Assembly (NCBI GenBank): GCA_947632365.1 | Contig: CANROZ010000002.1 | Coordinates: 1-48,429 of the forward strand | DNA: 48,429 bases | Direction: 5' to 3' | DNA from: an uncultured Oscillospiraceae bacterium | Lineage (GTDB): Bacteria; Bacillota; Clostridia; Oscillospirales; Oscillospiraceae | Shown here: in pieces, positions 1 to 10,903 of the stretch | Position numbering within the stretch: the first letter of the stretch is position 1 | How the letters are laid out: each line of letters begins with the position of its first letter | Program-made: the position numbers and the translations under genes | Notes under the pieces: generated by a model | What the model was told of the DNA's origin: nothing | Seen by the model: the letters and a program-made list of their open reading frames with translations, nothing else | Databases searched by the model: none

Positions 1-3000
1 TAGGGCTCGTTGCCCCACTGGTCCTTGGGGTGGCGGGCGGGCAGCAGGTCCAGCAGCATGGCCGCGCCCAGGTCCGTGAAGCCCTCCCGCAGCAGGGCCG
101 AGGCCAGCCACACCGCCCCGTGGGTATACTGTCCGCCGTTTTCCCGGAACCCCGGACCGCAGGCGCGGATATATCCCGGGTCCCGGCCTTTGTCCGCAAA
201 GGGCGGGTCGAACAGCTTCACCAGGCCGTGGGCCCGGTCGTAAAGGTGCTCCGCTGCGGCCTGCAGGGCCGTGCGCACCCGCTCCGGGTCCGCCATGCCG
301 CTGAAGGACGCCCAGCTCTGGGCCACAGAGTCGATGGCGCAGGCCGGGGCCCCGGCGCCGCCCAGGGGCGCGCCGTCGGCCCACCAGCCCCGGAGATACC
401 AGCTGCCGTTCCAGCTCTGTTCCGAGGCCGCCGCACAGGCGGCGGCCGCTTTCTCATAGCGGCCGTCGGGCCTGCCCAGCCGCGCCAGCAGCGCGCTGAA
501 CCGCCGGGCCGTGTGGATGAAGAACCAGGTGAGCCACTGGCTCTCGCCCCCCACCCGGTCCATGCCGTCGTTCCAGTCGCCGGAGCCCATCCGCAGCAGC
601 CCGTGGGGACCGCTGCCCCGGGCCAGGACCCGGTCCAGAGCCGCCCGGGCGTGGTCCAGCACGGGGCTCTCCTCCCCGGACCGGGCCGGGGTAAAGTATC
701 GGTCCCTCTCCCCCGACGCCAGGGGCGGCGCCTCCAGCCAGGGGGCGGTCCGGGCGCACAGCGCCTCGTCCCCGGTCTTCTCCACATACTCGCACAGCGC
801 CCAGGTCAGCCATAAGAGATCGTCCGAGCACCGGGTCCGCACGCCCCGGGGCCCGTCCGGCGTCTCGTGCCACCAGTGGAGCACGTCCCCCTCCCGGAAC
901 TGCCGGGCGCAGCAGGTCAGGATGTGCCCCTTGGCCCAGGCGGGACTGATGAGGATGAGATCGACCGCGTCCTGCAGCTGGTCCCGGAAGCCATAGGCCC
1001 CGCCGCTCTGATACAAGCTGGTCCTGCCCAGGATGCGGCAGCTCAGGGCCTGATAGGCCGCCCAGCCGTTCATCATCCGGTCCAGGTCCTTGTCCGGGGT
1101 GCGGATATGCACCCGGCCCAGGGCGGAGCGCCAGCTGTCCCGGACGCGCAGCAGCTCCTTGGCCGCCCGGTCCGGGTCCGCCAGCGCCTTCAATGTCCCG
1201 GCGCTCTCAAAGCCGCAGACCAGCACGGTCACGCCGCCGCCCTTCCACAGCGCCCCGAAGCAGGGCCGCAGCCCCGGTCCGGTCCGGCCGTCCATCCGGC
1301 CCGCCAGAAAGGCCGCCTCGTCCCCGGTGAAGCCGGAAAACTCCCGGCTGCACACGGCGCGGAACACCTCGTCGGGATACAGGCTCCGGGGGTTGACCGC
1401 CGTGAGGCACCCCTCCTCCCAGCCCGTGATGACGCAGGGCGCGTCGGCCTCGTCCGGGGCCATGGTCAGGGGCAGGCGCCAGCTCACATAGGCCTGCTCG
1501 CCCCCCTCGATCAGCATCACCCGGGCCCGGTAGCCGTTGGGCACGAAGGCCGTGAGGGCATAGTCCTCATGCTCCCACCGGGTCCAGCCAAAGCCGTTGA
1601 CGACGCGGCAGGGGTCTTTTCCGGCGAAAAAGCTCCGCCGTCCCTGGGCCGTCACCAGCTCCAGGGTCTCGCCGCGGTCGGTGGACGTGGGGTCGTTGCG
1701 CCAGGGGCTCACCGGGCACTCCCGGGCGTTCTCCAGCCACAAAAATCCGGTGCCGCAGTCCGCCGCCAGGTATCCGAAGCGGCCGTTGGACAGCACGTTG
1801 CACCAGGCTCTGGGGGGCAGGGGCGGGGTGTCATAGCCCACCGCGCCTCCGGCCAGCCAGCGGACCTCCGGCGCCGTCCGGCTCCGGACCGGGGCCGACG
1901 TCAGGGCGGGCAGACTGCCCCCCGGCTCCCCCTGGCCCGGCTCCGGGATCAGCACCGCCGCCGCGGCCAGCGCCTCTCCCCCTGTGAACCACACGCCGCC
2001 CCGGACCCCCTCGAAGGTCCCCAGGCCGTATTTGGCCAGATACCGCCGCAGCGTCTCCGTTTTGGGGCGGAGGTATTCCCCCGCCTCCCCGGTGTCCAGC
2101 ACCAGGTCCGCCGTGACGCCGCAGGCGGTGATCAGGGCGTGGCGCTTGATGGTCCGCCGGGCCTCGTCCAGGTCCTCGCCCACGGGCACATATACGATGG
2201 GCACGTCCCCGGACAGGCCCTTTTCCCACAGCGCCGCCCGGCTGGCGCCCGGCCGGGCCGATACCCGGGGCGAGCACACCGCCGACGCCAGGGCGAAGGC
2301 CGCCCGTATGCCGCTCTCGCTCATGCCCAGCAGGGAGGCCATGGAGCCCGCCATATCCGCCTGGCCCCCGGTGAGGATGCGCCGCGCCCCCTCTTCCGCC
2401 TCCCGGCGGGTAGGTCCGAAGCACAGCGCCAGCGCCCCGCAGCCGCCCTCCGGCAGCGTCCCGGTCAGCGCCACCGGGCCGTGCATCTGCCACCCGGCGC
2501 CGGAGACGATCTTCAGCTCCACCGTGGCGGCCAGGCACAGCCAGGCCTCGGGCATATCCCCCCGGGCCAGCCGCCGCACCAGCACCGTCCCTCGGCGGGC
2601 CGTCACCTCCAGGCCCAGCCGCCAGAAGGCCGGGTGGGCCGCAAAGTCCCCCGACTTTGCCAGCACGGGCTCAAAGCGCACGTCCAGCCGCCCGCCGCTG
2701 GGTCCGGTGATCCGCCGCAGCTCCCCCCGCTCTCCGCTGGCCACCGCCAGGGACGCCGATGTCACCCGGTCCGCCCGCCGGGCGGTATAGGTGACGCAGC
2801 CGCCCTCGTACCGCCAGGGGTAAAAGGCCCCGTCCCGCCGGGAGGGGGTCAGGGGGATGCCGTCCACGGACAGGGCAAAGCCCTCCGGACGGTACAGCAG
2901 CAGCCCTGCCGTCTGGGCCCGGCAGACGCCGTCGGCGCAGGCCAGGAGCGTATACACGCCGTTGGACATGGGGAACCAGGCCGGGGCCTCCGGTGCATAG

Positions 3001-6000
3001 CCCGCCCCCTCCCACCGGAACACGGGCTGGTCCGGTCGGCTCTCCGGCGGCCGGGAGATAGGGCTGCGGCTGCGGCGCAGAAGGCTGCCCCCCAGGGGCA
3101 CCCGCTCCGCCAGCAGCGGCCGGAAGGCCGCCATGGCCGGGTCCGCCATGAAATGCCGCCGCAGGATGCCGCCTGTGAGGCAGTTGGCCGCAGCGCACAG
3201 GCTCATGCCCAGATGGTGGCTCATGAAGCAGGCCACCGTCTCCCCACCTTTTTTCGTCCGGCCCGGGGTCAGGTCCAGCGCCTCATAAAAGCCATACTTC
3301 CCCCATACCCCCGCCTTTTTCAGTCGGCGCAGGTTCATCACCGCCGCCTTGGGGTGCACGCACAGGGCCAGAAAGCTGGCATAGGGCGCCACCACCATCT
3401 CGCTGTCCATATCCCGCCGCAGAGCCAGCGCGCCCGCGCCGTGGGCTTTGTAGCGATAGTCCATGCCCGCGTCCAGGGAGAAAAAGGCGCTCTCCGAGCT
3501 GCCCCAGGGGGTCTTGGCCCGCTGGCCCCGCCGACGCTGGGCATAGAGACAGAACCGCCCCGTCTCCCACAGCATGGAGCCGCCGATCAGCGGCAAAAAC
3601 AGCTCCGGCATCAGATACTCGAACATGGACCCGGACCAGCTGGCCAGGCCCCGCCAGCCATCCAGGGCCAGCTGGGCCCGGCTCAGGGCCTGCCAGTGGC
3701 GCAGGGGCACGTCCCCCCTGGCGCAGGCCAGAAAGCTGGTCAGCCGGGCCTCGGAGGCCATCAGGTCATAGTGGCCGGGGCTGGGCGTATCTGAAGCCGG
3801 GTCCAGCCCGATGCGGAACAGCCGTTTTTTCTCGTCGTACAGCGCCCCCAGGTCCATCCCCGCCGCCAGGGCCCGGGCCCGCTCGGCGATATCCGGGTGG
3901 CCGTGGGATGCCATGCCCCCGGTCAGGCACAGCAGACACGCGCACAGATTGCCGCTGTCCACCGTGGACACATAGGCGGGCTGCAGCGGCGCGCAGGTAC
4001 GGGTGTCGTACCAGTTGTAGAGATGGCCCCGCCACTTGGGCAGACTCTCCACCGTGGCCAGCAGCCGCCCGGCGAACACCGCCGCCTCTCCGTCGCCGAT
4101 GACGCCCAGCTCCAGCGCCGCCAGGGCCGAAGTCAGGGCCAGACCGATGTTGGTGGGGCTGGTCCGGTGGGCCGCCCCCTTGGGGGGCTGGATCTGCACG
4201 TTGTCCGGAGGCAGCCAGTGCTCCGAGCGGGTACACTGTTCGGAGAAATAGCCCCAGATGGCTTTGGCGCTGTTCAACAGAAAGGCCCTGTCCGCCTCCG
4301 TCAGGTCGTTTTTCGGGGCCTGCTCCCGGCCGGATACATAGGCGAACAGCGGCGCGAACATCCACACCACCCCCACCGCCTTGCCCGCGGGGCCCGGGGC
4401 CAGCAGCATCAGCGCCAGGCCCAGGCCCACCGAGGCCCACATGGCCGCGGGGCGGTCCTTGCTGTGCTCGGACTGGGCCGCCGGGACCCACTGGAGCATA
4501 TTTTTGTGGCTCACGGTCATGCGCCACAGGGCGGTGACCGCCGCCGAGGCGCAGGTATAGCCCTCCCAGGGCAGGAAGATGAGCCGGGCAAAAAACCGGG
4601 TCAGCGCCCCGCCCAGGCCCCGGAGCACCCCGCTCTGACACCGGAGACGGGCGTCCGCCGTCCGGGCGAACAGCCCGGCGAAGGCCTGGTTCACCGCGTC
4701 CGCCCCCAGGCACAGCACCGCCCCCGCCCCCGCCCACATCTGGGCCGGGACGAAAAACGCACACACCAGCGCCGCCACCGCCGCCGGAGCGGCCATGCTC
4801 CGGCACAGATTGTCCAAAAGACGGAAGCGGTCGATGGGGTCCATATCCCGACCCGTCCGGCCCAGCCAGGGCAGGTTCTGCCAGTCGCCCCGGGTCCAGC
4901 GGTGTACCCGCCGGAACCAGGCCGCCGCCGTGACCGGGGCCCCGTCCGTCAGCTCCACGTCCCCCAGATAGGCCCCCCGGAGATAGGCCCCCTCCAGGGC
5001 GTCGTGGCTGAGCACGGTATTCTCGGGAAAGCGGTCCTCCAGACAGGCCAGATAGGCCGCCGCGTCCAGGATGCCCTTGCCCGCGAAGCCACCCCGGTCG
5101 AAAAGATCGGTATACAGCTCCCCCGTGGGCGCGCCGTAGGGGTCCGTGCCCCCCTGGCCCGCCCAGATGCGGGCAAAATCCGTGGCCATGGCCCGGTCCA
5201 GCTCTACCGCCATCCGGGGGTGGAGCACCCCGTGGCCCTTCACCACCGTGCCCTGCTCCACCAGCGGCACGTTCAGCGGGTGCATGGCCGCGCCGATCAG
5301 GGACCGGGCCGCGCCGGGCGTCAGGCGGGTGTCCGCGTCCAGGCAGAGGATATACCGCCCATGCAGGGCGCTCTCGTCCCCCGCCAGGCACCGCAGGCAG
5401 CTGGGCCGCCCCTGTATCCGCCGGGCCAGCTCCAATATGGCGCCCCGCTTCCGCTCCCAGGGGGTATAGACCCCCTCGGCCACGCTCCAGGAGGGGTCCC
5501 GGCCCAGCAGGAAAAAGCCCCCGCCGTATGTGTCGTTCAGCCCGTCGATCACCGCCGCCGTCTGTTCCAGGCGGGCCGCCGCCGGGTGGGGCCAGTCCGG
5601 GCTGTCCGGCAGGTCCGCCAGCAGGGCGAAAATGAGCTCCTCCCCGCAGTCCCGGTTGGCCAGCTTATACTCCTCCAGCCGCCGGACCAGCCGGGGCCCG
5701 GTCCCGTCGTCGGTCAGCAGCGCCGACACGGCGCACACCGTCCGCCCCTGGGGCCCGATCCCCTGCCGCAGCTCCAGCCGGGGCAGCCGCCGGGGATGCA
5801 CCAGCCGCAGCAGCGCCCCGTCCAGCCCCACCTGGACCAATGACCAGGCGGGCGCCAGCACCAGCAGCGCCGTCCAGACGCTCCCCGCCCCAAAGCCCGC
5901 CAGCGCCGCCAGGGCCAGCGTGCCGCCGACCCGTGCCGCCATATACCCGGCCCCGGTCCGCCCGTTGGCAGGGAACAGGCTCTCGTGCAGCCCCTCCTCC

Positions 6001-6653
6001 AGGGCGGTCCGGGCCGCCTCCAGGGCCGATACGCCCTGCTTTTTGGCACGGCGCTGCAGCCGCGCCCGATACAGGGCGCGGCTGGCCTCATCCATCTGGG
6101 GGTATACGGCGTCCTGCCGCAGCACCTCGTCCACCGGGTCGGACCGCTCCAGGGCGGCGGTCAGGTCCATGTCCGCCAAAGTCCGCAGGCTGGTGAACAG
6201 CTCCCCCGCCGCAGCGGCGTCCACACCCTCCCCGGCCAGGGCCTCCACCAGCGCGGCGCGCAGGGCGGCCCCCACCAGGGCCGCCTCGTTCTCCGGCAGC
6301 TCCAGCGCCCGCCGGGCCCCGGTGAGAAATTCCCCGATGCGCTCCTCCGTCACCGGGCCCGCCTGGACCAGCCTGCCGCAGAGGGTCACCAGCGCCGCCC
6401 CGTCCGGGCCCCGGCGCAGCCGTCCCCCCGCCCGCAGCGCAGTCAAGGCCAGCGCCGTCTCCCGCCGGGCCAGATATTCATTGTCCGCGAACCAGGCGCT
6501 CTGCGCCGCGTCCCGGCTCTTCTCCGTAACGGCCGCCATGGCATGGCTCAGCCGCCGGGCGGCCTGACGGCTGGAGACGGTTCCTTTGATGGGGATGCTC
6601 CTGGCCGCTTCTTCGCCCCATCCGGCCAGGCGTTTCGTGCTTATCTTTTCCAT
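1..6653 (-). CDS. ndvB: Cyclic beta-1,2-glucan synthase / GH94-GT84-type multidomain membrane protein (C-terminus truncated by window edge)
   Basis: Open minus-strand frame from ATG at 6653 (MEKISTKRLAGWGEEAARSIPIKG...) to the window edge, so it is absent from the complete-ORF track. Manual translation gives a glycosyltransferase core (ILCLDADTRLTPGAA...), TM segments, and GH94-like motifs (YGFRDQLQDAVDL; GSGDWNDGMDRVGGESQW). Confidence 0.88.
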   Translation of the reverse strand, partial: MEKISTKRLAGWGEEAARSIPIKGTVSSRQAARRLSHAMAAVTEKSRDAAQSAWFADNEYLARRETALALTALRAGGRLRRGPDGAALVTLCGRLVQAGPVTEERIGEFLTGARRALELPENEAALVGAALRAALVEALAGEGVDAAAAGELFTSLRTLADMDLTAALERSDPVDEVLRQDAVYPQMDEASRALYRARLQRRAKKQGVSALEAARTALEEGLHESLFPANGRTGAGYMAARVGGTLALAALAGFGAGSVWTALLVLAPAWSLVQVGLDGALLRLVHPRRLPRLELRQGIGPQGRTVCAVSALLTDDGTGPRLVRRLEEYKLANRDCGEELIFALLADLPDSPDWPHPAAARLEQTAAVIDGLNDTYGGGFFLLGRDPSWSVAEGVYTPWERKRGAILELARRIQGRPSCLRCLAGDESALHGRYILCLDADTRLTPGAARSLIGAAMHPLNVPLVEQGTVVKGHGVLHPRMAVELDRAMATDFARIWAGQGGTDPYGAPTGELYTDLFDRGGFAGKGILDAAAYLACLEDRFPENTVLSHDALEGAYLRGAYLGDVELTDGAPVTAAAWFRRVHRWTRGDWQNLPWLGRTGRDMDPIDRFRLLDNLCRSMAAPAAVAALVCAFFVPAQMWAGAGAVLCLGADAVNQAFAGLFARTADARLRCQSGVLRGLGGALTRFFARLIFLPWEGYTCASAAVTALWRMTVSHKNMLQWVPAAQSEHSKDRPAAMWASVGLGLALMLLAPGPAGKAVGVVWMFAPLFAYVSGREQAPKNDLTEADRAFLLNSAKAIWGYFSEQCTRSEHWLPPDNVQIQPPKGAAHRTSPTNIGLALTSALAALELGVIGDGEAAVFAGRLLATVESLPKWRGHLYNWYDTRTCAPLQPAYVSTVDSGNLCACLLCLTGGMASHGHPDIAERARALAAGMDLGALYDEKKRLFRIGLDPASDTPSPGHYDLMASEARLTSFLACARGDVPLRHWQALSRAQLALDGWRGLASWSGSMFEYLMPELFLPLIGGSMLWETGRFCLYAQRRRGQRAKTPWGSSESAFFSLDAGMDYRYKAHGAGALALRRDMDSEMVVAPYASFLALCVHPKAAVMNLRRLKKAGVWGKYGFYEALDLTPGRTKKGGETVACFMSHHLGMSLCAAANCLTGGILRRHFMADPAMAAFRPLLAERVPLGGSLLRRSRSPISRPPESRPDQPVFRWEGAGYAPEAPAWFPMSNGVYTLLACADGVCRAQTAGLLLYRPEGFALSVDGIPLTPSRRDGAFYPWRYEGGCVTYTARRADRVTSASLAVASGERGELRRITGPSGGRLDVRFEPVLAKSGDFAAHPAFWRLGLEVTARRGTVLVRRLARGDMPEAWLCLAATVELKIVSGAGWQMHGPVALTGTLPEGGCGALALCFGPTRREAEEGARRILTGGQADMAGSMASLLGMSESGIRAAFALASAVCSPRVSARPGASRAALWEKGLSGDVPIVYVPVGEDLDEARRTIKRHALITACGVTADLVLDTGEAGEYLRPKTETLRRYLAKYGLGTFEGVRGGVWFTGGEALAAAAVLIPEPGQGEPGGSLPALTSAPVRSRTAPEVRWLAGGAVGYDTPPLPPRAWCNVLSNGRFGYLAADCGTGFLWLENARECPVSPWRNDPTSTDRGETLELVTAQGRRSFFAGKDPCRVVNGFGWTRWEHEDYALTAFVPNGYRARVMLIEGGEQAYVSWRLPLTMAPDEADAPCVITGWEEGCLTAVNPRSLYPDEVFRAVCSREFSGFTGDEAAFLAGRMDGRTGPGLRPCFGALWKGGGVTVLVCGFESAGTLKALADPDRAAKELLRVRDSWRSALGRVHIRTPDKDLDRMMNGWAAYQALSCRILGRTSLYQSGGAYGFRDQLQDAVDLILISPAWAKGHILTCCARQFREGDVLHWWHETPDGPRGVRTRCSDDLLWLTWALCEYVEKTGDEALCARTAPWLEAPPLASGERDRYFTPARSGEESPVLDHARAALDRVLARGSGPHGLLRMGSGDWNDGMDRVGGESQWLTWFFIHTARRFSALLARLGRPDGRYEKAAAACAAASEQSWNGSWYLRGWWADGAPLGGAGAPACAIDSVAQSWASFSGMADPERVRTALQAAAEHLYDRAHGLVKLFDPPFADKGRDPGYIRACGPGFRENGGQYTHGAVWLASALLREGFTDLGAAMLLDLLPARHPKDQWGNEP

Positions 6654-6716
6654 ACCGGGGATTTTTCCCTGGCCGCCGGGAGAATATACTTTCCGGAGGC
6701 TGTAAAGAAAAAACAC

Positions 6717-6745
6717 TTGACACCCCGGCCGGGAGGGTGTATGAT
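6717..6745 (+). promoter_or_regulatory. Sigma-A type promoter for the ylxM-ffh operon
   Basis: TTGACA (6717-6722), 17-bp spacer, TATGAT (6740-6745). Confidence 0.75.
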
Positions 6746-6790
6746 AGGCAGGCTGTAAAGCAAAGTCCTTGACAGAAGGAGGCTCCCCGG

Positions 6791-7122
6791 ATGGACGCGA
6801 CACCCCTGGACCGCTCCCTGCTGCTGGACTTTTACGGCGAGCTGCTCACCGAGAAGCAGCGCACGGCCTGTGAGCTGCACTGGAACGAGGACCTGTCCCT
6901 GGGGGAGATCGCCCAGCAGGAAGGCCTGAGCCGCCAGGGCGTGTGGGACGTGCTCCACCGGGCGGAGGCCGCCCTGCGGGACTACGAGACCAAGACCGGA
7001 CTGGTCCGGCGGTATCTGGAGCGACGGGACGAGATCGCAGACATCCGGGAAGAGCTAGCGGCGCTGCTGCCGGAAAACGAGCATAGCCGGGCCATATTGG
7101 AGCGGCTGGAGGAATTGATGTA

Positions 7123-7123
<1 letters not shown>
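6791..7123 (+). CDS. ylxM: YlxM/p13-like putative DNA-binding HTH protein
   Basis: 110 aa, LLLDFYGELLTEKQRTACELHWNEDLSLGEIAQQEGLSRQGVWD; immediately upstream of ffh. Confidence 0.9.
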
Positions 7124-8463
<1,340 letters not shown>

Positions 8464-8527
8464 TCGATTTCAAAATTCATCTGAATTTGAAAAATAAAAA
8501 ACGCATGATATTCTGGAGGAAAACAAA

Positions 8528-8830
8528 ATGGTCAAGATCAGACTGAAAAGACAGGGCGCGAAGAAGGCCCCCTATTACCGCATCGTGGTGGCGGACAGCC
8601 GCTCTCCCCGGGACGGCCGCAACATCGAGGAGCTGGGCACCTATGACCCCATGGCCAAGCCCGCCTCCATCCAGATCGACATGGAGCGCGCCAAGTACTG
8701 GATCGGCTGCGGCGCTCAGCCCACCGACACCGTCCGCGGCCTTCTGAAGCTGGCCGAGGCCCAGCAGGCCCCCGCTGCTGAGCCCGCCCCCGCCGCCGAG
8801 CCCGCTCCTGCGGCCGAGCAGGCCGAGTGA
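8528..8830 (+). CDS. rpsP: 30S ribosomal protein S16 with Ala/Pro/Glu-rich C-terminal tail
   Basis: [41 protein letters not shown]. Confidence 0.97.
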   Translation: MVKIRLKRQGAKKAPYYRIVVADSRSPRDGRNIEELGTYDPMAKPASIQIDMERAKYWIGCGAQPTDTVRGLLKLAEAQQAPAAEPAPAAEPAPAAEQAE

Positions 8831-8843
8831 GGCTCGTGGCCCC

Positions 8844-9074
8844 ATGAAGGAACTACTCACCTATATCATCCAGAGCCTTGTGGACAACCCGGACAAGGTC
8901 GTCGTGGATGAGCACACCGAGGGCGGCGCCACCGTATACGAGGTGCGGGTCGCCGACGGGGATATGGGCAAGGTCATCGGCCGCCAGGGCCGGATCGTGC
9001 GCCAGATCCGGGTGCTCATGAAGGCGGTGGCCCAGCGCCAGGGCAAAAAGGTCTCCGTCGAGATACTGGATTGA
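8844..9074 (+). CDS. khpA: KH-domain RNA-binding protein (KhpA/YlqC)
   Basis: 76 aa, VADGDMGKVIGRQGRIVRQIRVLMKAVA; between rpsP and rimM. Confidence 0.92.
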   Translation: MKELLTYIIQSLVDNPDKVVVDEHTEGGATVYEVRVADGDMGKVIGRQGRIVRQIRVLMKAVAQRQGKKVSVEILD

Positions 9075-9556
9075 AAAAGCGATATTTGGAGGCGGGGCAG
9101 ATCGTGAACACCCACGGCGTCCGGGGCGAGGTGCGCATCCAGCCCTGGGCGGACGAGGCGGCGTTTCTGACCCGCTTCCGCCGTTTTTATATCGACGGCG
9201 CGGCGGTCAAGGTCCGCGCCTGCCGGGTCCACAAGGACATGTGCATCGCCTCCCTGGAGGGCGTGGAGGATGTGAACGCCGCCATGGCCCTGAAGGGCAA
9301 GGTGCTGTTCATCGACCGGGAGGACGCCCGCCTGCCCGCCGGGACCGTGTTTTTGCAGGACATCCTGGGTGCGAAGGTAGTGGACGAGTCCGGCCGGGAG
9401 CTTGGGGTGCTGGAGGATATCGTCCCCGAGCCCGCCGCCAGCGTACTGGTGGTGAAGGGCCAGCGGGAGATCCTCATCCCCGACGTGCCCGCCTTCGTGC
9501 TGAAAAAGGACGCCGACGCGGGCGTCGTCACCGTCCGCCTCATAGACGGGATGTAA
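9071..9556 (+). CDS. rimM: Ribosome maturation factor RimM
   Basis: YLEAGQIVNTHGVRGEVRIQPWAD; synteny. Confidence 0.93.
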   Translation: MKKRYLEAGQIVNTHGVRGEVRIQPWADEAAFLTRFRRFYIDGAAVKVRACRVHKDMCIASLEGVEDVNAAMALKGKVLFIDREDARLPAGTVFLQDILGAKVVDESGRELGVLEDIVPEPAASVLVVKGQREILIPDVPAFVLKKDADAGVVTVRLIDGM

Positions 9557-9569
9557 AGAAAAAGTAGCG

Positions 9570-9595
9570 GGCCCGGTGGTTTTTTCCACCGGGCC
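9570..9595 (+). terminator. Stem-loop between rimM and trmD (attenuator/terminator-like)
   Basis: GGCCCGGTGG-TTTTTT-CCACCGGGCC perfect 10-bp stem; no T-tract follows, so termination is uncertain. Confidence 0.45.
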
Positions 9596-9636
9596 GTGCT
9601 ATACTTGTTGGCAGAATAAAAATGCGGAGCACGTCT

Positions 9637-10902
9637 ATGCGTATCGACATCCTCACCCTGTTCCCGGAGGCGGTGCGGCCGATGATGGAGGCGTCCATCC
9701 TGGGCCGGGCGGCCAAAAAGGGGCTCATCGAGATCAACTGCATACAGATACGGGACTTCACCGACAACAAACAGCAGCAGGTGGACGACTACCCCTACGG
9801 CGGCGGCTGGGGCTGCGTGATGATGGCCCAGCCACTGAAAGCCTGCCTGGACTATGTGACCGACCAGGCCGGGCCCAGAAAGCGGCGGGTGATCTATATG
9901 TCCCCCCAGGGCGCCCGGTTCGACCAGGGCCACGCCCGGCGGCTGGTGTCGGCGTACGACCACCTGGTGCTGGTCTGCGGCCACTATGAAGGCGTGGACG
10001 AGCGGTTCATCGAGAAATGCTGCGACGAGGAGCTGAGCCTGGGGGATTTCGTGCTCACCGGGGGCGAGATACCGGCCATGGCCATCGCCGACAGCGTCTG
10101 CCGCATGGTGCCGGGGGTGCTGTCCGACCCGGCCTGCTACATGGGTGAGAGCCACTGGGACGGGCTGCTGGAGTATCCCCAGTACACCCGGCCGGAGACC
10201 TGGGAGGGCCTGACCGTGCCGGAGGTGCTCCGGGAGGGTAAGCACAGGGAGATCGAGGCCTGGCGCCGGGAGCAGCAGCTCATCCGCACCCAGGCGCGGC
10301 GGCCGGACATGTTCGCCGCCTATGTGCCGCAGAACCCGGAGGAGCAGCGCATCGTGGATCGGCTCACAGACCGGGAAAAGCTCGTCTTCGACTGCCGCCC
10401 GGCCACGGCGGAGGACATCCCTCAGCTGCTGGCCATCACGGCGGAGGCCTCCGCTTACATGAGAGACTGCGGCGTGCCCCAGTGGCAGGACGACTTCCCC
10501 AACGCCGACGTGTTCGCCGCGGACATCGCCGCGGGCGGCTGCTGGCTGTTCACCCACGACGGGGAGAGGGCCGGGTGCATGAGCCTGTACACCACCCCCG
10601 ACTGGGACTATCCCGCCATCCGGGGGGCCTGGCTGACAGAGGGGGACCATTACGCCACCATCCACCGGGTGGCGGTGGGGGCCGCCTACCGGGGCCGGGG
10701 CCTGGCGGATGAGATGATGGCCCTGGGCGAGGACCTGGCCATGGGCAGGGGCTTCGGCAGCGTGCGGGTGGACACCCACGAGAAGAACCTGTCCATGCGG
10801 CGGCTCCTGGAGCGCCGGGGCTACGTGTGCTGCGGCACCGTCACCCTGACGGATACGATAGAAAAAGACCCCCTCCGGGTCTGTTACGAGAAGGTGTTTT
10901 AG
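9637..10902 (+). CDS. trmD: tRNA (guanine37-N1)-methyltransferase TrmD fused to a C-terminal GNAT acetyltransferase domain
   Basis: MRIDILTLFPEAVRPMMEASILGRAAKKG...; PYGGGWGCVMM; GHYEGVDERFIE; SLGDFVLTGGEIPAM; then C-terminal IHRVAVGAAYRGRGLADEMMALGEDLAMGRGFGSVRVDTHEKNLSMRRLLERRGY (GNAT motifs). ORF track start is 9622; 9637 matches the TrmD N-terminus better. Confidence 0.93.
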   Translation: MRIDILTLFPEAVRPMMEASILGRAAKKGLIEINCIQIRDFTDNKQQQVDDYPYGGGWGCVMMAQPLKACLDYVTDQAGPRKRRVIYMSPQGARFDQGHARRLVSAYDHLVLVCGHYEGVDERFIEKCCDEELSLGDFVLTGGEIPAMAIADSVCRMVPGVLSDPACYMGESHWDGLLEYPQYTRPETWEGLTVPEVLREGKHREIEAWRREQQLIRTQARRPDMFAAYVPQNPEEQRIVDRLTDREKLVFDCRPATAEDIPQLLAITAEASAYMRDCGVPQWQDDFPNADVFAADIAAGGCWLFTHDGERAGCMSLYTTPDWDYPAIRGAWLTEGDHYATIHRVAVGAAYRGRGLADEMMALGEDLAMGRGFGSVRVDTHEKNLSMRRLLERRGYVCCGTVTLTDTIEKDPLRVCYEKVF

Positions 10903-10903
10903 T

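Noticed and set aside
867-5843. Long plus-strand ORFs (867..3794, 975 aa; 3897..5843, 648 aa) and minus-strand 3766..5391
   Set aside because: All overlap, in other frames, the coherent minus-strand cyclic glucan synthase frame (6653 to 1), which the ORF track omits because it has no stop inside the window.
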